Source: Paraburkholderia caledonica NBRC 102488
GTDB lineage: Bacteria > Pseudomonadota > Gammaproteobacteria > Burkholderiales > Burkholderiaceae
NCBI RefSeq assembly: GCF_000685095.1
Contig: NZ_BAYE01000008.1
Coordinates: 62,001 to 126,000 of the forward strand
DNA: 64,000 bases
Direction: 5' to 3'
Shown: piece after piece, positions 44,461 through 53,616 of the stretch
How positions within the stretch are numbered: the first letter of the stretch is position 1
How the letters are laid out: each line of letters begins with the position of its first letter
Notes under the pieces: model-generated
The model's input: the letters and a program-made list of their open reading frames with translations, nothing else
Database searches by the model: none
Told to the model about the DNA's origin: nothing
Position numbers and translations under genes: made by a program

Positions 44461-45819
44461 TCACGCCTCCACCATCGTGAACGTCGGCTTCACAAGCTCG
44501 CGCGGCAACAGCACCGATTGCACCGCGACGACTTCGCGCGCTGACTTCGTGACTCCGCCGCCGCCCGCCGGGCCGTTCGTGTATAAAGTCTCGACTTCGT
44601 TGGCGACGCGCACAGCTTGCTCCAACGACGCAGTGCGCCCCGCCACGCGCGCGCGCACTTCGTACGGCTCCGCGGAACTATCGGCAAGGGTCTCGCCATG
44701 CAAGGCGTTCACGCCGATCAGGTCGAAGCGTAACTCTTCGGTCTGAACTCCGGTCAGCGCAAGCCGCTCGCGCACGATATCGAGTGCGAGACGGGCACGC
44801 GTCAGCGCACCGGGGCCCGCATAAGAAATTTGCCCCTCGCCGATAAAACCGTCGAAATACGCCACCGAGACCTTGAGCGTGCCCGTGCGCGGCGCGCCAC
44901 CGCCGCCGCTCACGCGAACGCGGTCTGGCGCTTCTTCCTCGACGTGCACGCGCGAGAAATCAGCAACCACGTCTGGCTGCAAATAGCGCTGCGGATCGTG
45001 GATCTCGTACAGCAGCTGCTCCTTGCACGTCGCCTCGGTCACGCGTCCGCCAGCCTGCGCGAGCTTGGTGATGACCACGGCGCCGTCTTCGCCGACTTCC
45101 GCGATGGGAAAGCCGAGCCTCGCCAGCGCGGGAATATCCTTGAACCCAGGGTCCGAGAAATAGCCACCGGTGATTTGCCCCGCGCATTCGAGCAGATGGC
45201 CGATCAGCGTCGCCTGACCCAGCGTCTGCCAGTCGTCCATGCGCCAGCCGAATTCATGGATCAGTGGCGCCACGAACAACGACGGATCGGCCACACGTCC
45301 TGTGAGGATGATTTGTGCGCCCGCCGCGAGCGCGTCGACGATTGCGCTCGCGCCGAGATACGCATTCGCGGAGACGAGACGCGACTGGTAGTCCGCTACC
45401 AGCTCGCCGGATTCCTCGAAGCGGAAGGCGCCGTCACGCACCGCATCGAGCACGTCGTCGCCGGTAACCGCCGCAATCTTGACGTCGCCGAGACCAAGCG
45501 AGCGCGCAATCTCCGCTGTCTTGTGCGCCGCCGCAAGCGGATTGGCCGCGCCCATGTTCGAGACGATGCGCACGCCATTGCGTAGCGCGGCTGGCAACAC
45601 CGCCTTCATGCGCGTCTCGAGCAGCGGGTCGTAGCCGAGTTCGGGGTCTTTGCTGCGCGCCTGCTGCGCAATCGCAATCGTGCGTTCGGCGAGACATTCG
45701 AACACGAGGTAATCGAGCACGCCGTCTTCCGCGAGTTCGACTGCGGGCTCGATACGATCGCCCGAATAGCCCGCGCCCGCGCCGATTCGCACGAGGCGTC
45801 CATGCTGAGTGGCTGTCAT
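44461..45819 (-). CDS. AtuA-family (DUF1446) protein, large domain
   Basis: A 452-residue DUF1446 protein. Family stretches are VRIGAGAGYSGDRIEPAVEL at the N-terminus, VRIVSNMGAANPLAAAHKTA, IILTGRVADPSLFVAPLIHE, and QITGGYFSDPGFKDIP. AtuA is needed for citronellol/geraniol use in pseudomonads, but its reaction is unknown. Here it is fused to a transport operon (CitMHS) instead of the acyl-CoA carboxylase genes, suggesting a different pathway. Canonical AtuA carries both domains in one chain; here they are split. ATG at 45819 is used; the longer upstream frame overlaps the CitMHS gene and has no similarity. Confidence 0.85.
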   Translation of the reverse strand: MTATQHGRLVRIGAGAGYSGDRIEPAVELAEDGVLDYLVFECLAERTIAIAQQARSKDPELGYDPLLETRMKAVLPAALRNGVRIVSNMGAANPLAAAHKTAEIARSLGLGDVKIAAVTGDDVLDAVRDGAFRFEESGELVADYQSRLVSANAYLGASAIVDALAAGAQIILTGRVADPSLFVAPLIHEFGWRMDDWQTLGQATLIGHLLECAGQITGGYFSDPGFKDIPALARLGFPIAEVGEDGAVVITKLAQAGGRVTEATCKEQLLYEIHDPQRYLQPDVVADFSRVHVEEEAPDRVRVSGGGGAPRTGTLKVSVAYFDGFIGEGQISYAGPGALTRARLALDIVRERLALTGVQTEELRFDLIGVNALHGETLADSSAEPYEVRARVAGRTASLEQAVRVANEVETLYTNGPAGGGGVTKSAREVVAVQSVLLPRELVKPTFTMVEA

Positions 45820-45845
45820 GCTGCTCACACCTGTTTCCGTAAAAG

Positions 45846-47150
45846 TCACAGTGAAAATATCCCCAACCCGACACACGCAATCGTCATCACGATGGATGCG
45901 CCGAACAACAGGGGGAACGTGAACCGCTGATGATCGGCGAGTTCGATCCCGCACAAGCCGACCACGAGAAAGGTGGCCGGCGTCAATGGGCTGACCGGAA
46001 AGCCCGTCGTCATTTGACCGAGCAACGCGGCCTGGCCGACCTGCACCGCAGGCACGCCGAGCTGGCCCGCCACTTCGGCGATAACCGGCAGTACCCCGAA
46101 GTAAAACGAATCGGGATCGAACAGCATGCTAAGCGGCATGGACATGATGCCGAGCGCGACCGGAATATGGCTCGCCATCGCAGGCGGCACGAAGCCAACT
46201 GCGGCTTGCGCCATCGCCTTGAGCATGCCGCTACCCTGCATGACGCCCGTGAACACGCCGGCTGCGAGAAGAATGCCGGCCATCATCAATGCAGCGCGGG
46301 CATGCGCGTCGATCCGTTTGCGCTGCATGTCCACGTTCGGATAATTGACCATCAACGCGACACACAGGCCGACCATGAACATGATCGCGGGCGGAATTTT
46401 TTCGCCCATCACGACCATCGTGCCGAGCACGACGATCGTGAGCACGATGTTGAACCAGAAATTCTTCGGTCGCCGCAACGCCTGTTCTTCCGGCGTCAGT
46501 TCGCGTTTCGGCATCGGCACGGCACCGCTCGCAGCGCCGAGACCGAGCCGCTTTTCCTCGCGACGTCCAAGCCAGAATGCAACGCCGAACACGAAAACGA
46601 GCCCGATTGCCTGCACCGGAATCAGCGGATTGAACAGCGCCGAGATCGGCAGATGCAGCGAAGCGGACGCGCGAATCATCGGTCCGGTCCATGGCAGGAA
46701 ATTGATGCCGGCCGCCATCGAAACGGCCGCCGCCAAGACGCGCCGGTCCATCTTGAGACGGTCATAGAGCGGCAGCATCGCGGGAATCGTGACGAGAAAG
46801 CAGACCGCGCCGGAGCCGTCCAGATGGATCAGCAGAGCGAGCAGCGTGGTGCCCATCACGATGCGCGTGGGCCGCGTGCCGACCGCGCGGAGAATGCGGT
46901 CGATGATCGGATCGAGCGTGCCCGCGTCGGTAATGGTGCCGAAATAGAGAATCGCGAACACGAACATGCCGACGACCGGCGCGAGCCCCTTGAGCCCGTC
47001 GATCACGAACTTGCTCGTTTGAAAGCCGAACCCGCCGATCAACGACGCGGCAATCGGCACGATGATGAGCGCCACCAAAGGCGACATGCGTTTCGACAGG
47101 ATGGCGCCGAGCAGCACGACGATGGTGGCCAGCCCCAGTAATGGCAGCAT
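45846..47150 (-). CDS. CitMHS-family transporter (citrate-metal:H+ symporter type)
   Basis: A 434-residue, 12-helix carrier. FVIDGLKGLAPVVGMFVFAI, LDPIIDRILRAVGTRPTRIV and MSMLPMSMLFDPDSFYFG-like SMPLSMLFDPDSFYFGVLP, plus TTGFPVSPLTPATFLVVGLC, are typical of citrate-Mg2+/Ca2+ symporters (CitM/CitH). The first gene of the AtuA operon, so it likely brings in a tricarboxylate or related acid that the AtuA pair processes. GGAG precedes the ATG at 47150. A LysR regulator is divergent with a perfect inverted repeat between. Confidence 0.86.
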   Translation of the reverse strand: MLPLLGLATIVVLLGAILSKRMSPLVALIIVPIAASLIGGFGFQTSKFVIDGLKGLAPVVGMFVFAILYFGTITDAGTLDPIIDRILRAVGTRPTRIVMGTTLLALLIHLDGSGAVCFLVTIPAMLPLYDRLKMDRRVLAAAVSMAAGINFLPWTGPMIRASASLHLPISALFNPLIPVQAIGLVFVFGVAFWLGRREEKRLGLGAASGAVPMPKRELTPEEQALRRPKNFWFNIVLTIVVLGTMVVMGEKIPPAIMFMVGLCVALMVNYPNVDMQRKRIDAHARAALMMAGILLAAGVFTGVMQGSGMLKAMAQAAVGFVPPAMASHIPVALGIMSMPLSMLFDPDSFYFGVLPVIAEVAGQLGVPAVQVGQAALLGQMTTGFPVSPLTPATFLVVGLCGIELADHQRFTFPLLFGASIVMTIACVGLGIFSL

Positions 47151-47208
47151 GTGCTTGTCTCCAATGTTGTTTTTTACTGCGATCCAGCGTCAGTTCAGCC
47201 CACTGATA

Positions 47209-47230
47209 AATCAATTGAAATGAATTGATT
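47209..47230. promoter_or_regulatory. inverted repeat, likely LysR operator
   Basis: Arms AATCAATT (47209-47216) and AATTGATT (47223-47230) with spacer GAAATG form a perfect 8-bp repeat in the 99-base gap between the divergent transporter operon and LysR gene. Spacing suits a LysR recognition site. Confidence 0.6.
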
Positions 47231-47249
47231 GCAGCAATTACAAACGATC

Positions 47250-48080
47250 ATGGATCTGAATCTTCGGGACATTCGCGCGTTTATCGCGGTCGCGCAAACG
47301 GGCAGCTTCACGCAAGCTGCAGCGCGCCTGCACCTTTCGCAACCGGCATTGACGGTGCAGATCAGGCGCCTGGAGGGAACCCTTGGCCTGCGGCTTTTCG
47401 ACCGCAACAGCCGAAATGTCGCGCTCACGCCGACGGGGCGGGATTTGCTGCCGCTTCTGCAAAAGTCGCTGCACGACATGGAGCATGTGCTGATCGACGC
47501 TCGCGCACTCGGCGACGGCGCGAGCGGCACCGTGCGAATCGCCTGCCTGCCGACTTTCGCGGCAAGCTCGCTGCCCGAACTCGTTCAAGACCTGAAGAAA
47601 AGTGTGCCGCGCGTGAGTTTCGAGGTGCGCGATGTCGTCGCTAGCATGGTCAATGCGTTGGTGCGTAATGAAGAGGCCGATATCGGATTGACCGGCGGCG
47701 CTCTCGACGACGCGAACCTGGAAGTGCTACATGCGGGCATCGACAGGCTGGTGGTGGTTTGTCCGAAGCGGCACCCGCTAGCGAAGCGGCGGCGCATCAC
47801 GCTTGGCGACCTTGCGGCGACGCCGCTGGTGTTGACGGCGCAAGGCACGAGTGTGAGGGCGGTTGTCGATAGCGCGTTTTCGAACGCGCGGTGCGTGCCG
47901 GAAATTGCCTGCGAGCCGACCTACATGATGAGCGCCGTAGCCATGGTTCGTGCAGGGCTCGGCGTGACGATACTGCCGGCGTCGGCGCGCGAAGTGAGGG
48001 CGGAACCTGAACTCGTGGTGCGTCCCGGCGTCACGGAGACGTTCGTCGCGATGCTGATCGAGAAGCTCGATTCGGAGTGA
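47250..48080 (+). CDS. LysR-family transcriptional regulator
   Basis: A 276-residue LysR regulator. The helix-turn-helix runs IRAFIAVAQTGSFTQAAARL, then HLSQPALTVQIRRLEGTLG; the effector domain has VRIACLPTFAASSLPELV and MSAVAMVRAGLGVTILPAS. It is divergent from the CitMHS-AtuA operon and likely controls it, responding to the imported acid. ATG at 47250 is preferred over an upstream TTG, and the family N-terminus starts MDLNLRDIRAF. Confidence 0.9.
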   Translation: MDLNLRDIRAFIAVAQTGSFTQAAARLHLSQPALTVQIRRLEGTLGLRLFDRNSRNVALTPTGRDLLPLLQKSLHDMEHVLIDARALGDGASGTVRIACLPTFAASSLPELVQDLKKSVPRVSFEVRDVVASMVNALVRNEEADIGLTGGALDDANLEVLHAGIDRLVVVCPKRHPLAKRRRITLGDLAATPLVLTAQGTSVRAVVDSAFSNARCVPEIACEPTYMMSAVAMVRAGLGVTILPASAREVRAEPELVVRPGVTETFVAMLIEKLDSE

Positions 48081-48231
48081 ACGGCGGTTGGGCGCTGGCG
48101 GTGTGTTTCCGAGAATCGGCGAAGCGGCAAGAGGCAGCAGAATCTCGTAGGTTCGTTGCGATGCGGGCTGCTGTGCTGGCACGCTGTCGCTTGCGATGAC
48201 AGTATTGGCAATCAAAGAGGAGACAACGGCG

Positions 48232-49059
48232 ATGGCAGCTTTCCAGGTACCGGATGATGACTCGCTTGAACGCTTCGAAGCACACGGCGCGCCGCCGCTG
48301 CCTGCGTCGAACGAGTCGGGCTGGGTCGAGCACGAAGGCGCGCGAATCTGGTACGCGTCTCACGGCAGCGGCACGGCAGTGATTCTGTTGCACGGCGGAC
48401 TTGGTCACAGCGGCAACTGGGGTTACCAGGTGCCGGCGCTCCTGGCTGCCGGACACCGCGTAGTGGTGATCGACAGCCGCGGTCACGGGCACAGCACACG
48501 CGACGCGCGGCCGTATAAGTACGAACTGATGGCTTCTGACGTGCTTGCCGTAATGGACGCGCTTGCGCTCGAACGCGCGGCAATTGTCGGATGGAGCGAC
48601 GGCGCGTGTGTGGCGATGGTGCTGGGCATGGTGGCGCCGCAACGCGTCGCCGGCGTGTTCTTCTTCGGCTGCAACATGGACCCCAGCGGCACCAAAGAAT
48701 TTGTAGCGACGCCGGTTATCGACCGCTGTTTCAGCCGGCACCGTCAAGACTACGAACGCCTCTCCGCCACGCCTGACCACTTCGACGCATTCGTCGCCGC
48801 GGTGAGCGAAATGATGAAGACCGAGCCTAACTATTTCGCGGACGACCTCGCGCGAATCCGCGTGCCGGTTGTCATCGCACATAGCGAACACGACGAGTTC
48901 ATCAAACGGGAGCACGCCGAATATCTGGCCGGCGCGATTCCCGGTGCGGAATTGAAGGTGTTACCCGGCGTCAGTCATTTCGCGCCGCTGCAAAAACCGG
49001 CGCTGTTCAACAAGGCGATGATTGCGTTCGTGAGCGTGCTGTCGCGAGGCCGCTCCTGA
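48232..49059 (+). CDS. alpha/beta-hydrolase
   Basis: A 275-residue cytosolic alpha/beta-hydrolase. The oxyanion loop is HGGLGHSGNWGYQ, the nucleophile elbow is GWSDGA, the acid may be the Asp in HSEHDEF, and His is in GVSHFAPLQ. It resembles 3-oxoadipate enol-lactonase/haloperoxidase-like enzymes, but such folds are too broad for a substrate call. GAGGAG lies before the ATG at 48232; an ATG 12 codons earlier lacks a good ribosome-binding site. It follows the LysR gene by 151 bases on the same strand. Confidence 0.75.
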   Translation: MAAFQVPDDDSLERFEAHGAPPLPASNESGWVEHEGARIWYASHGSGTAVILLHGGLGHSGNWGYQVPALLAAGHRVVVIDSRGHGHSTRDARPYKYELMASDVLAVMDALALERAAIVGWSDGACVAMVLGMVAPQRVAGVFFFGCNMDPSGTKEFVATPVIDRCFSRHRQDYERLSATPDHFDAFVAAVSEMMKTEPNYFADDLARIRVPVVIAHSEHDEFIKREHAEYLAGAIPGAELKVLPGVSHFAPLQKPALFNKAMIAFVSVLSRGRS

Positions 49060-49414
49060 ACGCATACAGGTGTGTATCTACAAAACACGCAAAATTTCAC
49101 GATGTGACACGCGGCCTTGCTTCGTAAAAAATCGTGGTGCGTGGCACAAACCCGTCATTTCGCAATGCCGCCCCACGTTGCACATCGCAAAATGAAACAC
49201 ACAACACACTGATTTTCAAGAATATTTTTCGCTATAACTAAGCACCCAACGACCGCTTGCTCCGCTGCCTGCTGACATAGACTCTTTTACAAGAGCAGGC
49301 GCTTCATGCGGTACGGTGGATTGGATGCGATAGAACCGTCTCGGACAATCCCCGAATCCCACGCAAGAAGCCGCCGGAGCACAGCGGTTTTTATTGGCAA
49401 TTGGGAGATTAAAA
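49060..49414. other. intergenic region before a small conserved gene
   Basis: About 355 bases, markedly lower in GC than the genes around it (long A/T-rich stretches at 49080-49240). No gene, repeat or operator was recognised. Confidence 0.4.
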
Positions 49415-49642
49415 ATGAAAGGCTTTCGCTTTGGATCGACCGAAGGAGCGTTCTACATTTTGCCGGGCCAGGGCGGCTGGGAAGCATCGTACGGCAACGA
49501 CAAGCTTGGCGAGTTTTCCAGCCCGCAACAAGCGGCTGACGACCTCGCGCGCGGGTTGACCTGTCCGCATCTGTCCGAAGTCGACACCTCGACGCTGGAA
49601 ATTCCGGAGAAACTGAGCGACTGGGAAATCGTTCACGTTTGA
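49415..49642 (+). CDS. small conserved protein of unknown function
   Basis: A 75-residue protein starting MKGFRFGSTEGAFYILPG, then GGWEASYGNDKLGEFSSPQQ and an acidic end. It looks like a small soluble beta-rich protein of the type widespread in Burkholderiaceae; no function known. GGGAG lies 8 bases before the ATG; the upstream in-frame TTG is less likely. It ends ahead of a strong hairpin. Confidence 0.65.
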   Translation: MKGFRFGSTEGAFYILPGQGGWEASYGNDKLGEFSSPQQAADDLARGLTCPHLSEVDTSTLEIPEKLSDWEIVHV

Positions 49643-49680
49643 TGGATCGCACTACGCGCGTCAGCGATATGCAGCCAGAA

Positions 49681-49712
49681 ACGACGATGGCGCTCAAGAG
49701 CGCCATCGTCGT
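49681..49712. terminator. perfect 14-bp hairpin between convergent genes
   Basis: Arms ACGACGATGGCGCT (49681-49694) and AGCGCCATCGTCGT (49699-49712) with loop CAAG. It lies between the small gene and the convergent isocitrate dehydrogenase gene. No T-run follows at once, but the stem is very stable. Confidence 0.6.
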
Positions 49713-49714
49713 GC

Positions 49715-49737
49715 TTACCGCTTACATTACCGCTTAC
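49715..49737. repeat. short direct repeat
   Basis: TTACCGCTTAC occurs at 49715-49725 and 49727-49737, one base apart, immediately after the hairpin. Function unknown. Confidence 0.6.
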
Positions 49738-49842
49738 TTTTATGCCGCGTCAGGTGTGTGCCTGGCTGCGTCTTTCAAAGCGTGCACAAGTGCTTTGTCA
49801 CCTGGGCCGCTCCTCTCACGCTTCCGCACATGGCTGAACACT

Positions 49843-52071
49843 TTACGCGATCGAGTCCACGATTTCGTTCAGCGTGGCGCTCGGGCGCATAGCCTTGCTC
49901 GTCAGTTCGACGTTCGGACGATAGTAGCCGCCGATATCCACCGGCTTGCCTTGCACGGCACGCAGTTCCTCGAGGATCTTCGCTTCGTTGTCGGCCATCG
50001 CCTTGGCTACGCCGGCGAACTGCGCCTGCAACGCGGCGTCTTCCGTTTGCGCGGCGAGTGCTTCGGCCCAGTACATCGCGAGGTAGAAGTGGCTGCCACG
50101 GTTGTCGAGACCGCCGACCTTGCGCGCCGGCGACTTGTCGTTGTCGAGGAACTTGCCGGTTGCCTGATCCAGCGTCTTGGCCAGAACTTGCGCCTTCGGG
50201 TTGTGATAAGCGCTGCTCAGATGTTCGAGCGACGCTGCCAGCGCCAGAAATTCACCCAGCGAATCCCAACGCAGGAAACCTTCTTCGACCAGTTGCTGAA
50301 CATGCTTCGGCGCCGAACCGCCCGCGCCCGTTTCGAACATGCCGCCGCCTGCCATGAGCGGGACAATGGACAGCATCTTCGCGCTGGTACCCAGTTCCAT
50401 GATCGGGAACAGGTCGGTCAGGTAGTCACGCAGCACATTGCCGGTGACCGAGATCGTGTCCTTGCCGGCGCGGATGCGCTCGACCGAGAACTTCGTTGCC
50501 TCGACCGGCGTCATGATGCGAATGTCCAGACCGTTCGTGTCATGGTCCTTCAGATACTGCTCGACCTTCTTGATGATCTGCGCGTCGTGTGCACGAGCCG
50601 CGTCCAGCCAGAACACGGCCGGCGTGCTGGTGGCACGCGCGCGGTTCACCGCGAGTTTGACCCAGTCCTGCACCGGTGCGTCTTTGGTCTGGCACATGCG
50701 CCAGATGTCGCCCGCTTCCACCGTTTGCTCGATCAGCACAGCGCCGCTTGCGTCGGTCACACGAACCACGCCGTTCGCCGGAATCTGGAACGTCTTGTCG
50801 TGTGAACCGTATTCTTCAGCGGCTTGTGCCATCAGGCCGACGTTCGGCACCGTGCCCATGGTGACCGGATCGAATGCGCCATTCTTCTTGCAGTCTTCGA
50901 TCACTGCCTGATACACGCCCGCGTAGCAACGGTCCGGAATCACGGCCTTGGCGTCGTGCAGTGCGCCGTCCGCGCCCCACATCTTGCCCGACTCGCGAAT
51001 CATGGCCGGCATCGACGCGTCGACGATCACGTCGCTCGGCACGTGCAGGCTCGTAATGCCCTTGTCCGAGTTGACCATGGCCAGTTGCGGACGCTGTTCG
51101 TACTGAGCCTTGATGTCGGCTTCGACCTGCGCAGCCGTTTCGGCCGGCAGGTCTTTGAGGCGCGCGTACAGATCGCCGATACCGTTGTTCGGATTGAAGC
51201 CCGCTTGCGCCAGCGCGTCAGCGTGCTTGGTCAACACGTCTTTGTAGAACACCGACACCACGTGACCGAAGATGATCGGATCGGACACTTTCATCATCGT
51301 GGCTTTCAGGTGCACCGAGAACAGCACGCCCTTGCTCCTGGCGTCGGCGATTTCCGCTTCGATGAAGCTGCGCAGCGCGTTCTTGCTGAGCACCGACGCG
51401 TCGATAATCTCGCCCGCCTGCACCGGCGTCTTTTCCTTCAGAACCGTCTTCGTGCCGTCGGCAACCGTCAGTTCGATCTTGACCGCACCGGCCGCAGCGA
51501 TCAGCGCCGATTTTTCACTGCCGTAAAAATCGCCGCCGCTCATGTGAGCGACATGCGACTTGGAGTCTGCAGCCCATGCGCCCATTTTGTGCGGATGCTT
51601 GCGTGCGTAGTTCTTCACCGACAGCGGCGCGCGGCGGTCCGAGTTGCCTTCGCGCAGCACGGGGTTGACCGCGCTGCCCTTGATCTTGTCGTAGCGTGCC
51701 TTGACGTCTTTTTCCGTTTCCGTCGTGGCGACGTCCGGATACGGCGGCAGCTTGTAGCCCTGATCGCGCAATTCGGTGATCGCGGCCTTCAGTTGCGGCA
51801 CCGAAGCGCTGATGTTCGGCAGCTTGATGATGTTCGCTTCGGGGCGCGTTGTGAGTCCACCCAGCTCCGCCAGATCGTCGGAACCCTTCTGTTCCGCGGT
51901 CAGGTAGTCCGGAAATGCAGCGATGATCCGGCCAGCAAGCGAAATATCGCGCGTTTCAACGATCACGTCGGACGAGCGCGTGAACGCCTTGACGATCGGC
52001 AGCAGCGAGTAAGTCGCCAGAGCAGGCGCTTCGTCGGTGAGGGTGTAGATGATCTTCGGCGGTGTGGACAT
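49843..52071 (-). CDS. NADP-dependent isocitrate dehydrogenase, monomeric type
   Basis: A 742-residue monomeric isocitrate dehydrogenase (IDH II), which oxidatively decarboxylates isocitrate to 2-oxoglutarate. Conserved stretches are IIYTLTDEAPALATYSLLPI, NPVLREGNSDRRAPLSVKNY, GAWAADSKSHVAHMSGGDFYG, DPVTMGTVPNVGLMAQAAEE and FWLDAARAHDAQIIKKVE. Full length and intact; not similar to the short dimeric Icd. It stands alone; a 14-bp palindrome ~230 bases upstream may be regulatory. Confidence 0.97.
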   Translation of the reverse strand: MSTPPKIIYTLTDEAPALATYSLLPIVKAFTRSSDVIVETRDISLAGRIIAAFPDYLTAEQKGSDDLAELGGLTTRPEANIIKLPNISASVPQLKAAITELRDQGYKLPPYPDVATTETEKDVKARYDKIKGSAVNPVLREGNSDRRAPLSVKNYARKHPHKMGAWAADSKSHVAHMSGGDFYGSEKSALIAAAGAVKIELTVADGTKTVLKEKTPVQAGEIIDASVLSKNALRSFIEAEIADARSKGVLFSVHLKATMMKVSDPIIFGHVVSVFYKDVLTKHADALAQAGFNPNNGIGDLYARLKDLPAETAAQVEADIKAQYEQRPQLAMVNSDKGITSLHVPSDVIVDASMPAMIRESGKMWGADGALHDAKAVIPDRCYAGVYQAVIEDCKKNGAFDPVTMGTVPNVGLMAQAAEEYGSHDKTFQIPANGVVRVTDASGAVLIEQTVEAGDIWRMCQTKDAPVQDWVKLAVNRARATSTPAVFWLDAARAHDAQIIKKVEQYLKDHDTNGLDIRIMTPVEATKFSVERIRAGKDTISVTGNVLRDYLTDLFPIMELGTSAKMLSIVPLMAGGGMFETGAGGSAPKHVQQLVEEGFLRWDSLGEFLALAASLEHLSSAYHNPKAQVLAKTLDQATGKFLDNDKSPARKVGGLDNRGSHFYLAMYWAEALAAQTEDAALQAQFAGVAKAMADNEAKILEELRAVQGKPVDIGGYYRPNVELTSKAMRPSATLNEIVDSIA

Positions 52072-52430
52072 GTTTGATGCTTTGCTAGGTGAAGTGAGAG
52101 ACAGAGCGTTGGACGCGCTGAGCCAGCGAGTTGCGACGAAGCAGCAAAACGCAGCGCGACCCGCGGCACTACTTTTTACGGCCCGAGCGTGAGTATATGC
52201 GCGTTTTCCTCTATCCGCTGCTAAACAAACATGCCGGCGAACCCGCCGAAAGTGCGATGATGCCCACCAGACAAGGCTTTCAGCGATTTATCCTATGCCT
52301 GAAGACATATGTCTTATAGATGACTCAGGTCGCTGATATTTTGTTAGATGCGAATAGTTTGCATTAACGCCGAGCCGAACGCATCCGCGCAATTGTGTGC
52401 GGACCACGGCGCTGCGGTTGTCTTTCTGCG
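52072..52430. promoter_or_regulatory. isocitrate dehydrogenase upstream region with a 14-bp palindrome
   Basis: About 359 bases between the dioxygenase stop and the isocitrate dehydrogenase start, both on the minus strand. AAGACATATGTCTT at 52302-52315 is a perfect palindrome and might be an operator. Otherwise no gene was seen. Confidence 0.4.
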
Positions 52431-53435
52431 CTACACCGTCTGGCCTTCACGGTAACTCTGTGCCATCGCGACGACCACCTTGCGCGGCCCTTCGAACGGG
52501 TCGCGTGCATGCGCCGTCAACATGTTGTCGAGCATCAGCACGTCGCCGGTCCGCCAGGGGAACACGACCCGCTCTTCGTCAAGAACGCCGCGAATCTGTG
52601 CGAGGGCGTCGGCTTCGAGCGGCGCGCCGTCGCCGTAATACACATTGCGCGGCACGTTTTCCAGACCGACGGAGTCGGTCAGTGCGTCCTGCATGTCTTC
52701 ATCGAGCGACGAAAGATGGAACAGGTTCGCCTGGTTGAACCACACGTTTTCGCCTGTGCGCGGATGCCGCGCCACCGCCTGGCAACGCTCGCGGGTGCGC
52801 AGAAGCAACTCGCCGTCTTCGCTGTCGCGCCATACGCATTCAATGCCGCGCGCGCGGCAAATACGCTCGACTACGGCTGGATCGTCCGAGCCGAAAGCCT
52901 GCTGCCACGGCAAATCGAGCCCTTGACCGAAGTTGCGCACGTAAAGCAGTTTGCGGCTCGCAAAACGCTCGACGAGCGCGGGGTCGAGCGCGCGATAAAT
53001 CGCGCGGCTGTCCGCAATCGGCGTCGCGCCGCCGGAACGCGCGGCGAGCGCGCAGTGAAACCAGATCCGCAACGGCCATTCGCGGGTGTACGACTGCTCG
53101 TTATGCAAAGGGATCGAGCGATGCGGCGGATATTCCGTCGACGTGTACACCGCGCCCTCAACCTGGCTGCGCGGCGTAGACGCGAATTCATAACCGATCA
53201 GCGGATGCCCGAACGAAGCCGCGAAACCTTGAAATGCATCGATCGAATCAACCCGGAAGCCTGAAAAGAGCACGCCGCCGGCGCGCTCGAGCGTCTCATC
53301 GGCAATTGCATGCAGCAGCGGCGCGGCGTCGTTCAATGGCATGCCCCCGCCCGCGCGCGGCGACACGACCGTGGGTAGGCCGGGCTCGATAGACAGATCG
53401 GCGAGCGTGGGCCGCGGTGTCGAAAGCATGGTCAT
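52431..53435 (-). CDS. TauD/TfdA-family Fe(II)/2-oxoglutarate dioxygenase with HxE triad
   Basis: A 334-residue dioxygenase. The metal ligands are H111-x-E113 in IPLHNEQSY and H309 in MLTAHARDP; R318 binds 2-oxoglutarate. The acidic ligand is Glu, not the usual Asp, as in clavaminate synthase, SyrP and amino-acid beta-hydroxylases (AsnO) of peptide natural products. A Fur-box-like promoter lies upstream, which suggests expression under iron limitation and a siderophore-type or peptide-tailoring role; that remains inference. AAAGGA stands 7 bases before the ATG at 53435; the frame runs ~70 codons further upstream, overlapping the promoter, and lacks similarity. Confidence 0.82.
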   Translation of the reverse strand: MTMLSTPRPTLADLSIEPGLPTVVSPRAGGGMPLNDAAPLLHAIADETLERAGGVLFSGFRVDSIDAFQGFAASFGHPLIGYEFASTPRSQVEGAVYTSTEYPPHRSIPLHNEQSYTREWPLRIWFHCALAARSGGATPIADSRAIYRALDPALVERFASRKLLYVRNFGQGLDLPWQQAFGSDDPAVVERICRARGIECVWRDSEDGELLLRTRERCQAVARHPRTGENVWFNQANLFHLSSLDEDMQDALTDSVGLENVPRNVYYGDGAPLEADALAQIRGVLDEERVVFPWRTGDVLMLDNMLTAHARDPFEGPRKVVVAMAQSYREGQTV

Positions 53436-53616
53436 ACGAATTCCTTTGGATGAAGCCGTGTACCGGCAGCAGTCTGGCGCCGCCGGTTCGTTTGTTCGCC
53501 GCAACCACGAAAACCAGCGGCGACGAGTAAGGCCGCGCAGTGCTCGGATGCACTCGACATTGCACGGACACGGTTTGTCGGCCGCGCGCACGCTCGTCCT
53601 TCTGAAACACGCTGAC

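Noticed and set aside
45930..47141. Long plus-strand open frame opposite the CitMHS gene
   Set aside because: Low-complexity, His/Asp/Arg-rich translation opposite a clear membrane carrier; antisense shadow.
50824..52077. Long plus-strand open frame opposite isocitrate dehydrogenase
   Set aside because: No recognisable motif and fully inside a conserved enzyme gene on the other strand.
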